From: Incurvaria masculella
Lineage: Eukaryota; Arthropoda; Insecta; Lepidoptera; Incurvariidae
Direction of reading: 5' to 3'
DNA: 64,000 nt
Assembly: GCA_946894095.1 (NCBI GenBank)
Contig: OX335655.1
Coordinates: 11,780,001 to 11,844,000 of the forward strand
Part shown: in pieces, positions 48,901 to 57,456 of the stretch
How the letters are laid out: the number at the start of each line of letters is the position of its first letter
Position numbering within the stretch: the stretch's first letter is position 1
Notes under the pieces: model-generated
Seen by the model: only the letters and a program-made list of their open reading frames with translations
Database searches by the model: none
What the model was told of the DNA's origin: nothing
Position numbers and translations under genes: made by a program

Positions 48901-51900
48901 AAAGGACTATTTGAAGCGTGAGTAGGAAACTAATTTATTTGTTTTTGGGTGACACGAAATTGTACATATTCCCCTCGGGGTTTAAAACTAGGTCTAATTT
49001 GGAGTGATCCAACCTTTTGAAGAAAAGAGAACTTAATATTTATTGCCGAAATTTGCACCATTCTAAATCATGCTGTGGAATTTTGTGTTGTAAGTGTAGA
49101 CTTTCCGGGAGCTCACGACATTTTTGTTCACGATAAGGTAAATGGCTGAATCTGGGTTGACATGTTAGAGACCAATCCTCTGATGCTAAATATGTCGGTC
49201 TGCCCATCCCAAGTGGTTGCGTTTTCTAGATTGGCTATATAAAATAGATGCTGGTATGTACCTGCTGATGAATATACTGATTATCTGGAAACATTGATAC
49301 TTATTAATTATACAACAATAACCAGATGGTTACTTAAATAATACTTAAATATACCTAAAGTTATATCTGTAACCTAAATCGCCTATAACTACTAAATGCA
49401 ACCAAAGATTATTCAGTTTTTGTATTGCTAAGCAAGTATGTATTGATACTTTCATGCTTCGTCATTTGCATCCATTTACCTTATCATATGTATTTTTTGT
49501 CACCATAACTACTTTTTCAGGCGCCTTATCTACGTAACCAAGGGCGTCGCCAGCCGATGGCGCAGGGGGGGGGCAAGTTGACTTTACCTACTACAATTCA
49601 TACTTTTCTCATTCTCATTGGGAATTCATTCGAGTTTCGACTTACGGGAATGATTGTTCAAGGCTTGAACTTCAAGCAAATCAACTCAAAGACTTAGGAC
49701 TTTGATTGCATTATATTTGGCAACTTTTTTAGAATCTCTAAGGGGGGGCAGCTGCCCCTCCCTGCCCCCCCTTGGCGACGCCCTTGTACGTAACGCAACC
49801 ACTTGGAACAGGCAGACTGACACATTTAGCTTCAGAGGGTTGTACTTTATCCCGTAAACCCATTTTCAGCCATTTACGTTATCGTTACCATTTTTGTCGC
49901 GACCTCCTAGTCTATAGTATCATCACAGTACATAGTTTAAAACACCGGTAAAATTTTGTGACAAAGTTGCAGATTTTCGACCCCCAAATTCTGCTCCCAA
50001 GGTAGGGCAAGATTAGAGGAATGCAAGCAGTTTATTTGTAATTTATTGTGTACATATTCATCATACATAAGCAAGTAACTGCAATTGGATTTGTAATATT
50101 TTATCATTAAATTTTTTAATTATTTGTAGGTTTTTATTTTATTACCCCTTGTCTTTGTCGTGTACATTTTCCCCACTACCATCTGTGACCCAGGCTCTCC
50201 AGTTTCAACCCTCAGTGATGTTTGATTGGTGTGCATTGAAGCTCCAATAGGTTTTTAGAAAAATCTCTGTGTTAGTATGGTAACCCACAGTATATGGTGT
50301 GCACACTGCCTTACGTGATTAACTCAAAATAAATTATTACCAGATTTTCCAAAGCAAAGGCACGACAAATTAAAATTGAATGAAGTAAAATATTTTCGTA
50401 ATAAGTAAGTACATCGCCTTTTTCAATTAATTTCAAAGGAATTTTGACCGTGCACTTACTTGTATTTCTAAAGTACTTAGTTATTTTTACAGTTTGCTTC
50501 ATTTATCCTTCTGCACAGTCCATTCTAATTGTGGGCTCAAATTTTATGCAGCAAAGTTTTAAAAATTGTTGTTAATTTGAATGAATACGTAGATGTTCTA
50601 AGAGATTTGAGAATGTTTTAGACCAGAGAAAGGACTGCATTGAAATTACGTTTTTATTTGAAATTTGTTATATATTTTTTGTTTTAAGGGATGTTGATGC
50701 CTAGTTTTCCCATGCGTGTCTACGTGGCGCCCATAGCAACACTTTTGGCTTTGATGTTCTCACTCTGTCTTCTCCATGCCATGCATATCGTTTTTGAAAA
50801 CTAACCTGTCTTTTTTACAACTGTAATAAATTATTTTACAACCATATTTGTTTAACAGCTCATTCCCAGCCGCACCTTCGGATCTGCTGTCGTTTCCTCG
50901 TTACTCCGCCTACGCTATACCAGTAATGCTGGTCTTGGAGATCTGCCTGTACTTTTGTCTGATCTTCACGTACTTCGGATTTCTCCGGTAAGCATGGTTA
51001 ATAGAGACGGACCAAAGTATTCACTTCCGGTTCGAAGTAAAAGTCACCGTGTTAACATATGCCCATCCTGTAATATGATGTATGTTTTATTTATTATAAT
51101 GAATTTTTTTTTAAAGTAGTTGTTGCCATAGTCCTGTCTACCTAATCATTGTTGCCAAAAGATGATTTTTATGGTGCTAGGTGGTGGATCGCATGGTCGA
51201 ATATTTCTCTTCTATTTTTTGTATGTATTGTAATTTTTTTTTTGTTTTAGAGTATAGATATAACATCTTTAAAAATGTTAGAATGGGTAACTCTCTTTTG
51301 AAATGCTTACTGGCTCACAAAACCTATAAATTGTCAATTAACTGACTTGCAGCAGTAGAAATTGTATTTTCTTTTCCATGATGGATTTTTCAGACCAAAT
51401 AGCCTTGGCGCCAGACAAGCTAAGCTAACCCCGGAAGGTATCGCTGCTGCTAGGCGCTCCGTGGAACAGCAGTGGAACAGTCTGGGGCCCGTGACATACC
51501 ATGAGTGTGTAAGTAATCTGAGTAAACACGTAGGTATGCGACCGCTATATAACAGGTATTTATGTAGAATAAGTAATGGCAGTTATTTCCAGCGATATGT
51601 ATGTACGCATAGGTTCCGGCAAATAAACTGCAACCTACGGCTATGACTACGCCTCCCTCTAAGCACTGTAATCGTTTACAGTTCAAAATAGAACGCGCAC
51701 AAAGAATACTGATATAATATGATGACTGGTCAGTGGATTTTTTCTGATATGTAATATTATTGTTCTCTAGTCTTCTTTGCTCGACGAAACAGAATGCTAT
51801 TTTGGGGATATTGTTGTTTTTGGGGGTTTATGCTATAGAAACTAAAATAATTAATTTGGTGCGGTTATACCTGAGGTTATATAATAATAAAGTTTAGCTT

Positions 51901-54900
51901 GATGTAAGTACTGTCTAAGAAATTTATGAATAAATGAGCGTCACCTAGTGTAATACTGAGCTTTAAGATATTCATGAGTGTAATGTTGCAGCATGTGAAG
52001 AGTTTAAAAAATATTTGTATAGTGGGTGCTTCTTCTGTTCGCGTTGGCCATCGTGTTGTTCTTTTCTCGTTGGCCGGGAGTATTCCCCGGCTGGGCCCTG
52101 TACCTAACTAGCAGCATGGGCGTGCCCAAGGAACTCCGATCGAGATTGTGAGTATCTATGTACATATGTCAAAGAGATGTGTGTTGCGGGACTAGAATGC
52201 CCTTAGCTTTGCTAAGCACCCTGAAATTGCGTCCTACAATATATCTTTATATAAATGATGTTGTGTTTATGGAAACCTATGGCGTATGCCAAACTGTCAA
52301 CTTAAATTCATATAACGACACCCATGGACTTAGAAACACTGCGAAAGCCATACTGGCCTGCCAGGTGCTTGCTGCAAGTGGGAAATGACTCGGTATTCCA
52401 CACTTTACCGACCTATAGATAAAGGATCTCTGACTACTAGTGTACAGGGGGTCCATTCCGAGCAAGAGTGAGTTCGAGTTCGGGAGTGAGTTAACCTAAA
52501 AATAGCTGGGAAATATATTATTATTTAAATACCGGAACCGTTATTTATACTTCTAACGTATTTACGGGACAGACCAGATTTTTACCTAACTGTAATGATA
52601 TTCAAGAAGTGTAGAAACATTAACTATTTAAAAAAGTGAGTTGATATTTAGTGACGAATTCGAACTCACTCTTGCTCTGAATGGACCCCCTGGTCTCTGT
52701 GCCTGGATGTTCAAGGGTGTTCCGAACCATACAAAGTTGTTTGTACACAGAACGCAAAAAGTATTGAATTGTAAGCCACGAATAAATTATATATGTTGAA
52801 TGTAACCATAGTAGTTACGGCGAAAACATTTTCAAAATTTCAGGTTTAAAGGTTTTGTTGTAATTAGCGATTAGAAGTTTTACACCGTTAGATGGCGCTG
52901 TTAAACAATAATCTTATTTTTAAAAAATTAACAAATCCAATAAACCTGAAGTTTTGAAAATGTTCTCGCCGCAGCTACTACAGCTTTATTTTGCATTTAT
53001 AATGAATTTGTGGCTTAAGGTGGCCCAACCCGCTCATCTCCCCATACAAAAGGGGAAAGAAGATCACGCCCATATTTCTTGTCAGAGATCCAAAATTTTG
53101 CTTAAAATAGCTTTATTTGATCCAACTTGATGTCTGATGACCATTGGCATTGTTAAATTGTGTTTGGTTTCTAAGTTATAAGGTCCTAAGGTTCGAATTT
53201 TTCGCGCGTTTTATGCAATAACTTTGGAGGTAGATTACGCAATGATAAAGTAAGAACATCGTAAAAAGATTAGTCATCAGACATAGCTTATTTAATCAAG
53301 ATTTATGATCTATTTGGTTTTTGTTAGATTTTTTACTACAGCGGTCGTGGTTTACTTTTAGCTATAAGTCATTTAGAAATTAAAATTTTCGTAAATATTA
53401 CCAAATCATACACTATGCACATTGTCTTTTTTGTGGACATGTTGCATCTTCCTCATCACGGAGCCTGTCTTATTCTTTGAAACAGAGAAGGTCCCAGAGC
53501 GCAACAGCACGGTTTTGTACCGTGCCCGCGAATGAGTTAGGGCCGTCGGGTTGGGCCACCTTAAAGTGTAATACTTTTTGCGATATGTGTACAAACAACT
53601 TTGTATGGGTCGGAACAGCCTTAATAAAAAATATCCGCAAGACAAGAAATTCAGTATGAAACCCTTACCCTACCTTTCCCTACTCCCTACATTGCTTAGC
53701 TAGAATCAGATTTCCTCAATGTCCCGATATTTCAGCATCCGAGACTCGACTCCTGCCATGCTGGTGACGTACCTGATGTTCCTTCTCCCTGCATCTCTTG
53801 GTATCTTCAAGTATTGCACGGTTAAGTGTGAGTACAACTTCGTGTTAACTTACAACTTCCTGCTAATACTTACAGCTGTAGCCATGAGTTACAAATTGTT
53901 TAAGGGCTCGCTGTTATCCGACGGAACGTACACAATTGCCATGAGGTGATCTTTGATTATTTTCCCTATATGTTATAGACACGCGCGAACTCCCGAAAGG
54001 GGCCTTAATGTCAATCCTGGACTTTCACCGTATTGACACCATCGTGCCGTGGGGCTTTTGTTTACTGCTGGGTAAGTTCATTGATGTAAACTGATATCTT
54101 TTGGAAGATTGAAATAAGGTTTAGTGGCTGTTCCTATGCATGTTTTTTTGCATTGGCAAATGTGTAAAGGACAATATATTGGAATAAATCTTTGCAGTCA
54201 ATGTACGTAACCGGTGAATCTTTAAAAAAAAGTATCTAGAGTCGTAGCTTAGAGGGTCATGGGTTCAATCCCCGCCCTATTCTTGCAGCACTTTCGTACT
54301 CTTTCTGAGTTGAATAAGTGCATTTCGTCAGCAATGCGAGCTGTTCCATAGTTCGGAATTCATGTAAAAGTGTGCTATATAGCCTATTCTTTCGCATTGG
54401 ATGATAAGACAATCGAAGCGGCAAAATTTGTGCATGTTTTAAATCCAGTTCAATTATCGGATGGTCCTGGTATATCACCTAATTCCATCCGATGGTGGGC
54501 GTAGTATTAGCCATTGATGTCTAGTTACATAAATAATTTTAATGTTGTGCTATTACGAGGCGAATTTTTTAAGGTTGGTTTGGTTGTAAGGTTGGGTCGG
54601 TAGATGCCACATCTACTTCCTTTCTTTATCTGAGAACAGTGTGGGACGTACGATATCGTTTCAGGTGGGGGGTTTGCACTGTCGACGGGGGCCAAGGTGA
54701 CCGGGCTAGACAAGATGCTGGGTGAGTCGATGAGCGCTGCGGAGGCGCTTCCGCCCTCCGTGGTCATGCTGCTGCTAATCTTGCTCTCCATTTTCATCAC
54801 CAACTTCGCTTCCAACGTGGCGGTGGCTAACGTCATCTGCCCGATTGCCATGAAGCTGGTAAGTCACGATTTCTCGGTCGATGCCTAAGTTGTAGTTGCT

Positions 54901-56972
54901 TGGCGGATTTATCCATCGTTTCCTCGCCAGACAAATAGCCGGCAACAAGTTAAGCTAACTCTATCTGGGCAGGCAATACCAATAACAGTATTCTGTTATT
55001 GGTATTGCCTATCCGCAATTACATACATATGGGATCATATCATAAATACTCATTATCATACATAATGAGAGCCCCCAATATATATATATTTATGTATAAG
55101 TGCCCACTTTGTTTTTTATTTTAGGCATATGGCATACACCAGGATCTCACAAAGACGCCCATGGGCTTTGGAACTTTCACAGGGGCTGCAAAAACCATGC
55201 CAGGTGCTTCTTCACACCATGTTTTAAGGACACCAGGTTGTACTTGGGGGGAAATACTCGGCAGTGCATTCCATAGTTTGTCGACCCTAGAGATAAAGGA
55301 CCTAGAAGATTGGTCGGTTCCGATTTTTGGAATGTCGACAGTGCATAGGCATAGATAGGGACAGCGTTAAGCAGCTCCGATGGGCATTGTAACGCAAATA
55401 CGAACTGTACTTAGCGTTTGTGGCGCAGGCCGTATCGATCAAGATGGATCCGCTGTGGATGTGCGTGGTGTGCGGCATGACGTGCTCGTTGTGCTTCGCG
55501 CTGCCGGTCGGCACGCCGCCCAACCTCGTCGTGCAGAGCGCCGTCGGGATGCCCACTAAAGCGATGGCGAGTATGGTTTTTGTGTTCAAGTGCAGGCTCG
55601 TGCCGACCGCGTCATGATGGTTATGAACGTGTGTTCTTCATATAGCTCAGATGAAGGACGGTGTAATGCTTGCAAGACCTTGGCCGGTCACTAAGTCCGT
55701 AATAAGGGGTAATGAGGTCCAGCCCTTTTGAACTGGAAGGTGGAGCGTAGATTCATCCAGTAAAATTAGCTGAAGATCAACGGACAATAACCTAATCTAA
55801 AAACCGCATTCGCGCCTGGAAAAATAATGAACATTTGTTCTTTTCTGTTGGTTTCCACTCAGATATTCTTGTTTTTTTTTTTTTTTATGTGACTGGACAT
55901 GGATGGCTAATACCACAGCTTCTGTCATGGTATTAGCCCAACACACCACATGGGAACTAGGTGCCATGCCAGGACCTTCCTTATATTGCACGGCTACATT
56001 GAACTGGATGGAAAACACGGACAATTTTCATTGCCGCTTCGACCATCGTTCATCCAATGCGATGGTACCAACCCGGGCGGGATTAACCCTACCATCTAGT
56101 AAGTAAGGAAGGGGACCTACAGTTTAACGTGGAATCCGAACCACGGCCAGCCTCTCTCAACAGTCGAATGGTCACCCATCCAAGACCAGACCGGACCCAG
56201 GGTTGCTTAACTTCGGAAAGCGATCGCCGAAGTGTCGCGCCACTGGGCTATTGAGGCTGACTATTGATCTTGTGCTGGCATTGCGATAGTTGGCACTTAT
56301 TTTAGTGTACCTTTAGGAACAACATTTAGGCTGGTTAGAAGGTACTAAATTATGTTTTCTTGAAAACAATAAATTGTATTTACTATTTTTCGAAGTTTTA
56401 GGTAAACTTTTGCCTTATGATTAACAAACACCACCCAAAAAACCCACTGACTCGACTCGCGAGGCTTTACTGGTGACAGTAGTTCTAACGAGATGTGCCT
56501 CTACAACTGTCCAAAAGGGCTGAGTCGACCAGTATGTCAATAACCTAAAACATGGAGTAGGTCGTCGGTCCAGTTCTGTCGACTCGTGGGCATCAATCAT
56601 GGAGTCAGGCATATTTCGGTATTTGTCTTATTTTTATTGAAGTTTTGCATATCTACTACGAATTGTATAGTATTGTTTTCAGTGCCTGCCGAGGAAGTTA
56701 ACAACCATTACAATAAGTATCCATTGTAAATCCAATGCAAAGATGCATCCCCAACTATTCCTTGTGTGAGCAGATTTTTTTACAATTTGCCGGATGTTTA
56801 GCATGTCATTTTGTAAGTTATTTAGCCCATAATATAATGTTATCAATACCACCAGGTGGAGGCTGGCTGGGGGATCACGGTATTAACCATCTTGGTCTCC
56901 TGGGTATTTTCGTTGACGTACTTCTTTATGATCTGGCCTAGCAGTGGTTTCCCCGAGTGGGCTCAGGAATAA
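36850..56972 (+). CDS. SLC13 / INDY-type sodium-coupled di/tricarboxylate transporter (14 coding exons)
   Basis: This plasma-membrane transporter family couples Na+ to uptake of citrate-cycle intermediates (Drosophila Indy itself is reported as Na+-independent), so substrate is inferred. Fourteen exons joined at splice sites with matching phases give 555 residues, typical for SLC13. Landmarks: FFKSYWRGIVVVVTP (about 13-27), FWVTEAMPL, the first substrate/Na+ motif WITNTAATTMMMPI (TNT at 147-149, usually SNT), GGIGTLVGTGTNLAFKGL (202-219), PWGFCLLLGGGFALSTGAK, the second motif TNFASNVAVAN (SNV at 456-458), and CSLCFALPVGTPPNLVV (490-506), which fits the family signature as I recall it. The stop is TAA at 56970. 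Start ATG 36850 is chosen because the frame opens just inside the exon; an upstream exon could extend the N-terminus. Two oddities are a tandemly repeated exon 4 region and a GC donor after exon 13. No internal stops, so it looks functional. Confidence 0.9.
37047..37175. mobile_element. GTATTCAGAGTG-family MITE, complete (129 bp), SLC13 intron 1
   Basis: CAGTCGTATTCAGAGTGAAC at the left is inverted at the right (CCCACTCTGAATACGGCTG). The interior carries AAAACCGGTTTAGTCCGG. Other copies: 26278, 34790, 60963. Confidence 0.85.
37898..38004. repeat. Palindromic hairpin element, SLC13 intron 1
   Basis: ACGAGAAGTTCTCACAACGA..TAGCTGTCAT folds on its complement ATGACAGCTACTCTTGGTGA..CTTCTCGT. A relative is in intron 3 (40141-40248). 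Confidence 0.82.
38102..38254 (+). CDS. SLC13 exon 2
   Basis: Between ..TAACGCAG and GTACGT, phase 0 in and out, 51 codons. Encodes VVLVVMATFWVTEAMPLITT, then a second hydrophobic stretch and CGIMDSHATCTAYVN, a strong family match. Confidence 0.88.
38615..38657. repeat. Perfect short hairpin, SLC13 intron 2
   Basis: AAAAAAAGGTATGAAACCT and its complement are separated by a loop of about four bases. Confidence 0.75.
39239..39355. repeat. Inverted-repeat element, SLC13 intron 2
   Basis: TCTCGTGTTCGGTTCTGT at the left and ACAGAACCGAACACGAGA at the right bracket about 55 AT-rich bases. The flanks (GCTTCGTTC..) suggest longer decayed arms. Confidence 0.65.
39805..39920 (+). CDS. SLC13 exon 3
   Basis: Between TGTGTGCAG and GTTAGT. 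It starts phase 0 with DTVIMFLGSLFLAYAIELSG and leaves two bases (AA) to join the G of exon 4 as Lys130. Confidence 0.88.
40141..40248. repeat. Palindromic hairpin element, SLC13 intron 3
   Basis: GCGAACTTTCTCACAATGAA and GAGAAGCTGTCAT pair with their complements at 40205-40248 (ACAGCTACTCGCAGG..TGTGAGAACTTCTCG). Same family as 37898-38004. Confidence 0.78.
40627..40758 (-). mobile_element. SINE body fragment, SLC13 intron 3
   Basis: TTAGTCCAACACACGTCATG, CTACATTGAACTGG.TGGAAA and TTGCCGCTTTCACC match the reverse of the shared SINE body. Confidence 0.65.
41092..41199 (+). pseudogene. Partial duplicate of exon 4 region, copy 1 (oldest)
   Basis: It aligns with the exon 4 5' part from GCGC.GTCGTTC onwards but has lost about 11 bases before GCCACCATGATGG and carries several substitutions. 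It ends with the intron-type tail TACTAATATTAATAATGTGC plus GCAG. No donor site. Confidence 0.75.
41200..41327 (+). pseudogene. Partial duplicate of exon 4 region, copy 2
   Basis: A 128-bp unit: about 98 bases matching exon 4 (encoding LSFVRMFVSMWITNFAASTM) fused to the 3' end of the intron (TACTAATATTAACAATGTGC plus GCAG). It has an acceptor in front but no donor. Splicing into it would read into exon 4 out of frame, because 128 is not a multiple of three, and would stop. Note TNF in place of TNT. Confidence 0.85.
41328..41442 (+). CDS. SLC13 exon 4 (functional copy of a tandem array)
   Basis: Acceptor ATGTGCGCAG at 41318-41327, donor GTTGGT. Encodes K130 then MLFALSFMTMFMSMWITNTA and MMMPIIFAILHVLEE, the first Na+/substrate motif. 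The intron end has a perfect TACTAAT branch-site motif. Two partial duplicates lie directly upstream. Confidence 0.88.
42553..43331. mobile_element. Fold-back element inserted in the LINE coding end (about 779 bp)
   Basis: Arms of about 110 bp (42553-42663 and 43220-43331) begin GAAAGAACCCCGCACAAATC and are nearly exact reverse complements. The interior holds about three tandem units of 122-130 bp, each with a TTGACAGTTAGTTGACA..GTCAA hairpin. Confidence 0.82.
42668..43070. repeat. Tandem units of about 125 bp with internal hairpins
   Basis: Units start TATCGTCTTTTGGCCACCAG (about 42668), TATCATCTTTTGGACATCAG (42790) and ATTGTCTTTTGGCCATCAG (42913), with a partial fourth near 43046. Each ends in GACAGTTAGTTGACA.CTGTC. 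Confidence 0.78.
43513..44370. mobile_element. Fold-back element of 858 bp with a GC-rich loop, in the LINE 3' UTR
   Basis: AAGGTGAGTTTATAATAATC at the left is inverted at the right (..TTATTAAACTCACCTT). Arms extend about 200 bp (ACAACTTTTGCTAAGAATGT and complement). The loop (43716-44182) includes CCGCCGCCGCCGCCGCGTGC and another GC tract at 44129-44180. AT-rich ATAT flanks both ends. Confidence 0.82.
44900..44999 (+). CDS. SLC13 exon 5
   Basis: Between TATGATTTCAG and GTGAGT, 100 bp, phase 0 in, phase 1 out. Encodes QGLGTLYEYVGETR, then VPSRIAVCYFCTAAFSSSIG. It joins exon 4 (VLEE) and exon 6 (GIGTLVGTG) seamlessly. Too short to stand out as an ORF. Confidence 0.85.
45785..46018 (-). pseudogene. 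LINE reverse-transcriptase C-terminal fragment, SLC13 intron 5
   Basis: The minus-strand frame ends ..RFYNKLPTEIRSLEILLNLR then LKTF and stop, the familiar YN.LP..IR...F...LK pattern at the end of Jockey/CR1-type ORF2. No upstream reverse transcriptase domain is present. Confidence 0.6.
46019..47205. other. Intron 5 sequence without supported gene
   Basis: Open frames at 46120-46444 and 46678-47034 are GC-richer but unrecognised, and do not fit the SLC13 reading. Confidence 0.35.
47206..47733 (+). mobile_element. TTAAGGTGG-family MITE, SLC13 intron 5
   Basis: TTAAGGTGGCCCAACCCGGC to GGGTTGGGTCACCTTAA, 528 bp. It has a deletion of about 20 bp around the AAAATTTTAATT block relative to other copies. 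Confidence 0.86.
48857..48917 (+). CDS. SLC13 exon 6 (61 bp)
   Basis: Between GGTCGACAG and GTGAGT. Phase 1 in, phase 2 out. Encodes GGIGTLVGTGTNLAFKGLFE, a highly conserved glycine-rich segment of the family. Confidence 0.9.
49105..49908. mobile_element. GGTAAATGGCTGAATCTGGG element with inverted ends, SLC13 intron 6
   Basis: The left end CCGGGAGCTCACGAC..CACGATAAGGTAAATGGCTG is inverted at the right end (CAGCCATTTACGTTATCGTT..GCGACCTCC). It contains GGCTATATAAAATAGATGCT. A hAT-like MITE sits inside the right arm. Confidence 0.7.
49539..49786. mobile_element. hAT-like MITE (248 bp) with an exact 8-bp target duplication
   Basis: Ends CAAGGGCGTCGCC and GGCGACGCCCTTG are perfect 13-bp inverted repeats flanked by TACGTAAC at 49531-49538 and 49787-49794. 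Eight-base duplications and CA(A/G)GG ends are characteristic of hAT elements. Confidence 0.9.
50859..50987 (+). CDS. SLC13 exon 7
   Basis: Between GTTTAACAG and GTAAGC. Encodes SFPAAPSDLLSFPRYSAY, then the hydrophobic IPVMLVLEICLYFCLIFTYF. Phase 2 in and out. Confidence 0.85.
51394..51508 (+). CDS. SLC13 exon 8
   Basis: Between GATTTTTCAG and GTAAGT. Encodes the cytoplasmic loop PNSLGARQAKLTPEGIAAAR to LGPVTYHEC. Phase 2 in, phase 0 out. Confidence 0.85.
52023..52147 (+). CDS. SLC13 exon 9
   Basis: The acceptor is the TAG of ATTTGTATAG, donor GTGAGT. Encodes WVLLLFALAIVLFFSRWPGV then FPGWALYLTSSMGVPKELRS. A TAG immediately upstream in frame fixes the acceptor. Confidence 0.85.
52160..52440 (+). 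repeat. Dispersed repeat, SLC13 intron 9
   Basis: CCATACTGGCCTGCCAGGTG, then TATTCCACACTTTACCGACC and AGATAAAGGATCTC parallel 55120-55350 in intron 12. Class unknown. The MITE at 52445 is inserted next to or within it. Confidence 0.5.
52445..52692. mobile_element. MITE with CAGGGGGTCCATTC ends (248 bp), SLC13 intron 9
   Basis: CAGGGGGTCCATTCCGAGCA plus AGAGTGAGTTCGA at the left is inverted at the right (AACTCACTCTTGCTCTGAAT then GGACCCCCTG). No clear target duplication seen. Confidence 0.85.
53015..53564 (-). mobile_element. TTAAGGTGG-family MITE, inverted, SLC13 intron 9
   Basis: TTAAGGTGGCCCAACCCGCT to GTTGGGCCACCTTAA, 550 bp, the reverse of the 21689 copy. Confidence 0.88.
53736..53827 (+). 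CDS. SLC13 exon 10
   Basis: Between GATATTTCAG and GTGAGT. Encodes IRDSTPAMLVTYLMFLLPAS then LGIFKYCTVK. I chose the GTGAGT donor over two weaker ones because only it gives the phase 1 end needed by exon 11. Confidence 0.82.
53979..54071 (+). CDS. SLC13 exon 11
   Basis: Between ATATGTTATAG and GTAAGT. Encodes TRELPKGALMSILDFHRIDT then IVPWGFCLLL. Phase 1 in and out. Confidence 0.85.
54238..54525 (+). mobile_element. tRNA-head SINE, shortened, SLC13 intron 11
   Basis: GTCGTAGCTTAGAGGGTCAT then B box GGTTCAATCCC, followed by TTTCGTACTCTTTCTGAGTT and GCGAGCTGTTCCATAG. The body has an internal deletion compared with 23146. Confidence 0.75.
54665..54858 (+). CDS. SLC13 exon 12
   Basis: Between ATCGTTTCAG and GTAAGT. 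Encodes GGGFALSTGAKVTGLDKMLG, a hydrophobic helix, and the second Na+/substrate motif ITNFASNVAVANVICPIAMK. Phase 1 in, phase 0 out. Confidence 0.9.
54971..55010. repeat. Perfect hairpin (18-bp arms, 4-base loop), SLC13 intron 12
   Basis: AGGCAATACCAATAACAG, loop TATT, then the exact complement. Directly downstream of exon 12 (about 110 bases). Confidence 0.85.
55120..55350 (+). repeat. Dispersed repeat, SLC13 intron 12
   Basis: Shares CAAAAACCATGCCAGGTGCT, GCATTCCATAGTTTGTCGAC and AGATAAAGGACCT with the 52160 repeat. Confidence 0.5.
55429..55566 (+). CDS. SLC13 exon 13, followed by a likely GC donor
   Basis: Acceptor GTGGCGCAG. Encodes AVSIKMDPLWMCVVCGMTCS through LPVGTPPNLVVQSAVGMP and TKAM. 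Family alignment and the phase of exon 14 place the end at ATG, followed by GCGAGT rather than GTGAGT. Confidence 0.85.
55869..56262 (-). mobile_element. 5S-rRNA-head SINE, SLC13 intron 13
   Basis: On the minus strand the head reads CCGAAGTTAAGCAACCCTGG and CTTGGATGGGTGACCATTCG (within 56226-56165), matching the internal-promoter half of 5S rRNA. The body then matches the tRNA-head SINEs: GGTACCATCGCATTGGATGA, GAAGCGGCAATGAAAATTGT, AATGTAGCCGTGCAATATAA and ATTAGCCATCCATGTCCAG. It ends in a poly-A tail, seen as poly-T at 55869-55886. Confidence 0.85.
56856..56972 (+). CDS. SLC13 exon 14 (last, with stop)
   Basis: Acceptor ACCACCAG, phase 0. Encodes VEAGWGITVLTILVSWVFSL, then TYFFMIWPSSGFPEWAQE and TAA. 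The terminal hydrophobic helix is as expected for the family. Confidence 0.85.
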   Translation: MEAGWGITVLTILVSWVFSLTYFFMIWPSSGFPEWAQE

Positions 56973-57046
56973 TATTTTTAAATAATGCTATTCATTACAA
57001 GTTAAACTTACTTTATCTTAGTTGACTTCTTAATAAGAATTATAGA

Positions 57047-57052
57047 AATAAA
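57047..57052 (+). promoter_or_regulatory. Candidate poly-A signal AATAAA for the SLC13 transcript
   Basis: AATAAA lies 75 bases after the stop codon, in AT-rich sequence, and is the first canonical signal downstream. Confidence 0.6.
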
Positions 57053-57456
57053 TTAATTATATTATTTGAATGTTTTGATTGTCTGGAGGCTCGGGCTATG
57101 TAACCTCAAAATCTATACAAAGACTATACATCAGTTCAATCATCAATTCAGAAACAGTTGAAGATCATGGCAATCAGCTGTTTCAAAATGTATGTAAGGT
57201 CATATTTTCACACTGTTACACTGGGAAATGTATCCCAACTCACTTTTAGTCCAAGGTCGACATTACATGAAAAAAAATACTAAAACAAATTAATCACAAA
57301 TTGCTGTGTTATGGTGTAATGTATTTTACATGACTGTAAGCGATGCACACCAATCATACGAACGGGATGAGTATTGCACAAGCAAATCAATAAAATAATA
57401 GAAAATTGGAACACGCGGGGCTTTTCTGCCTTGATGTCAGTCAGCTAACACCTTCA

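Noticed and set aside
56165..56226. Possible 5S rRNA gene
   Set aside because: Only the internal-promoter half of 5S is present and it is joined to a SINE body with a poly-A tail.
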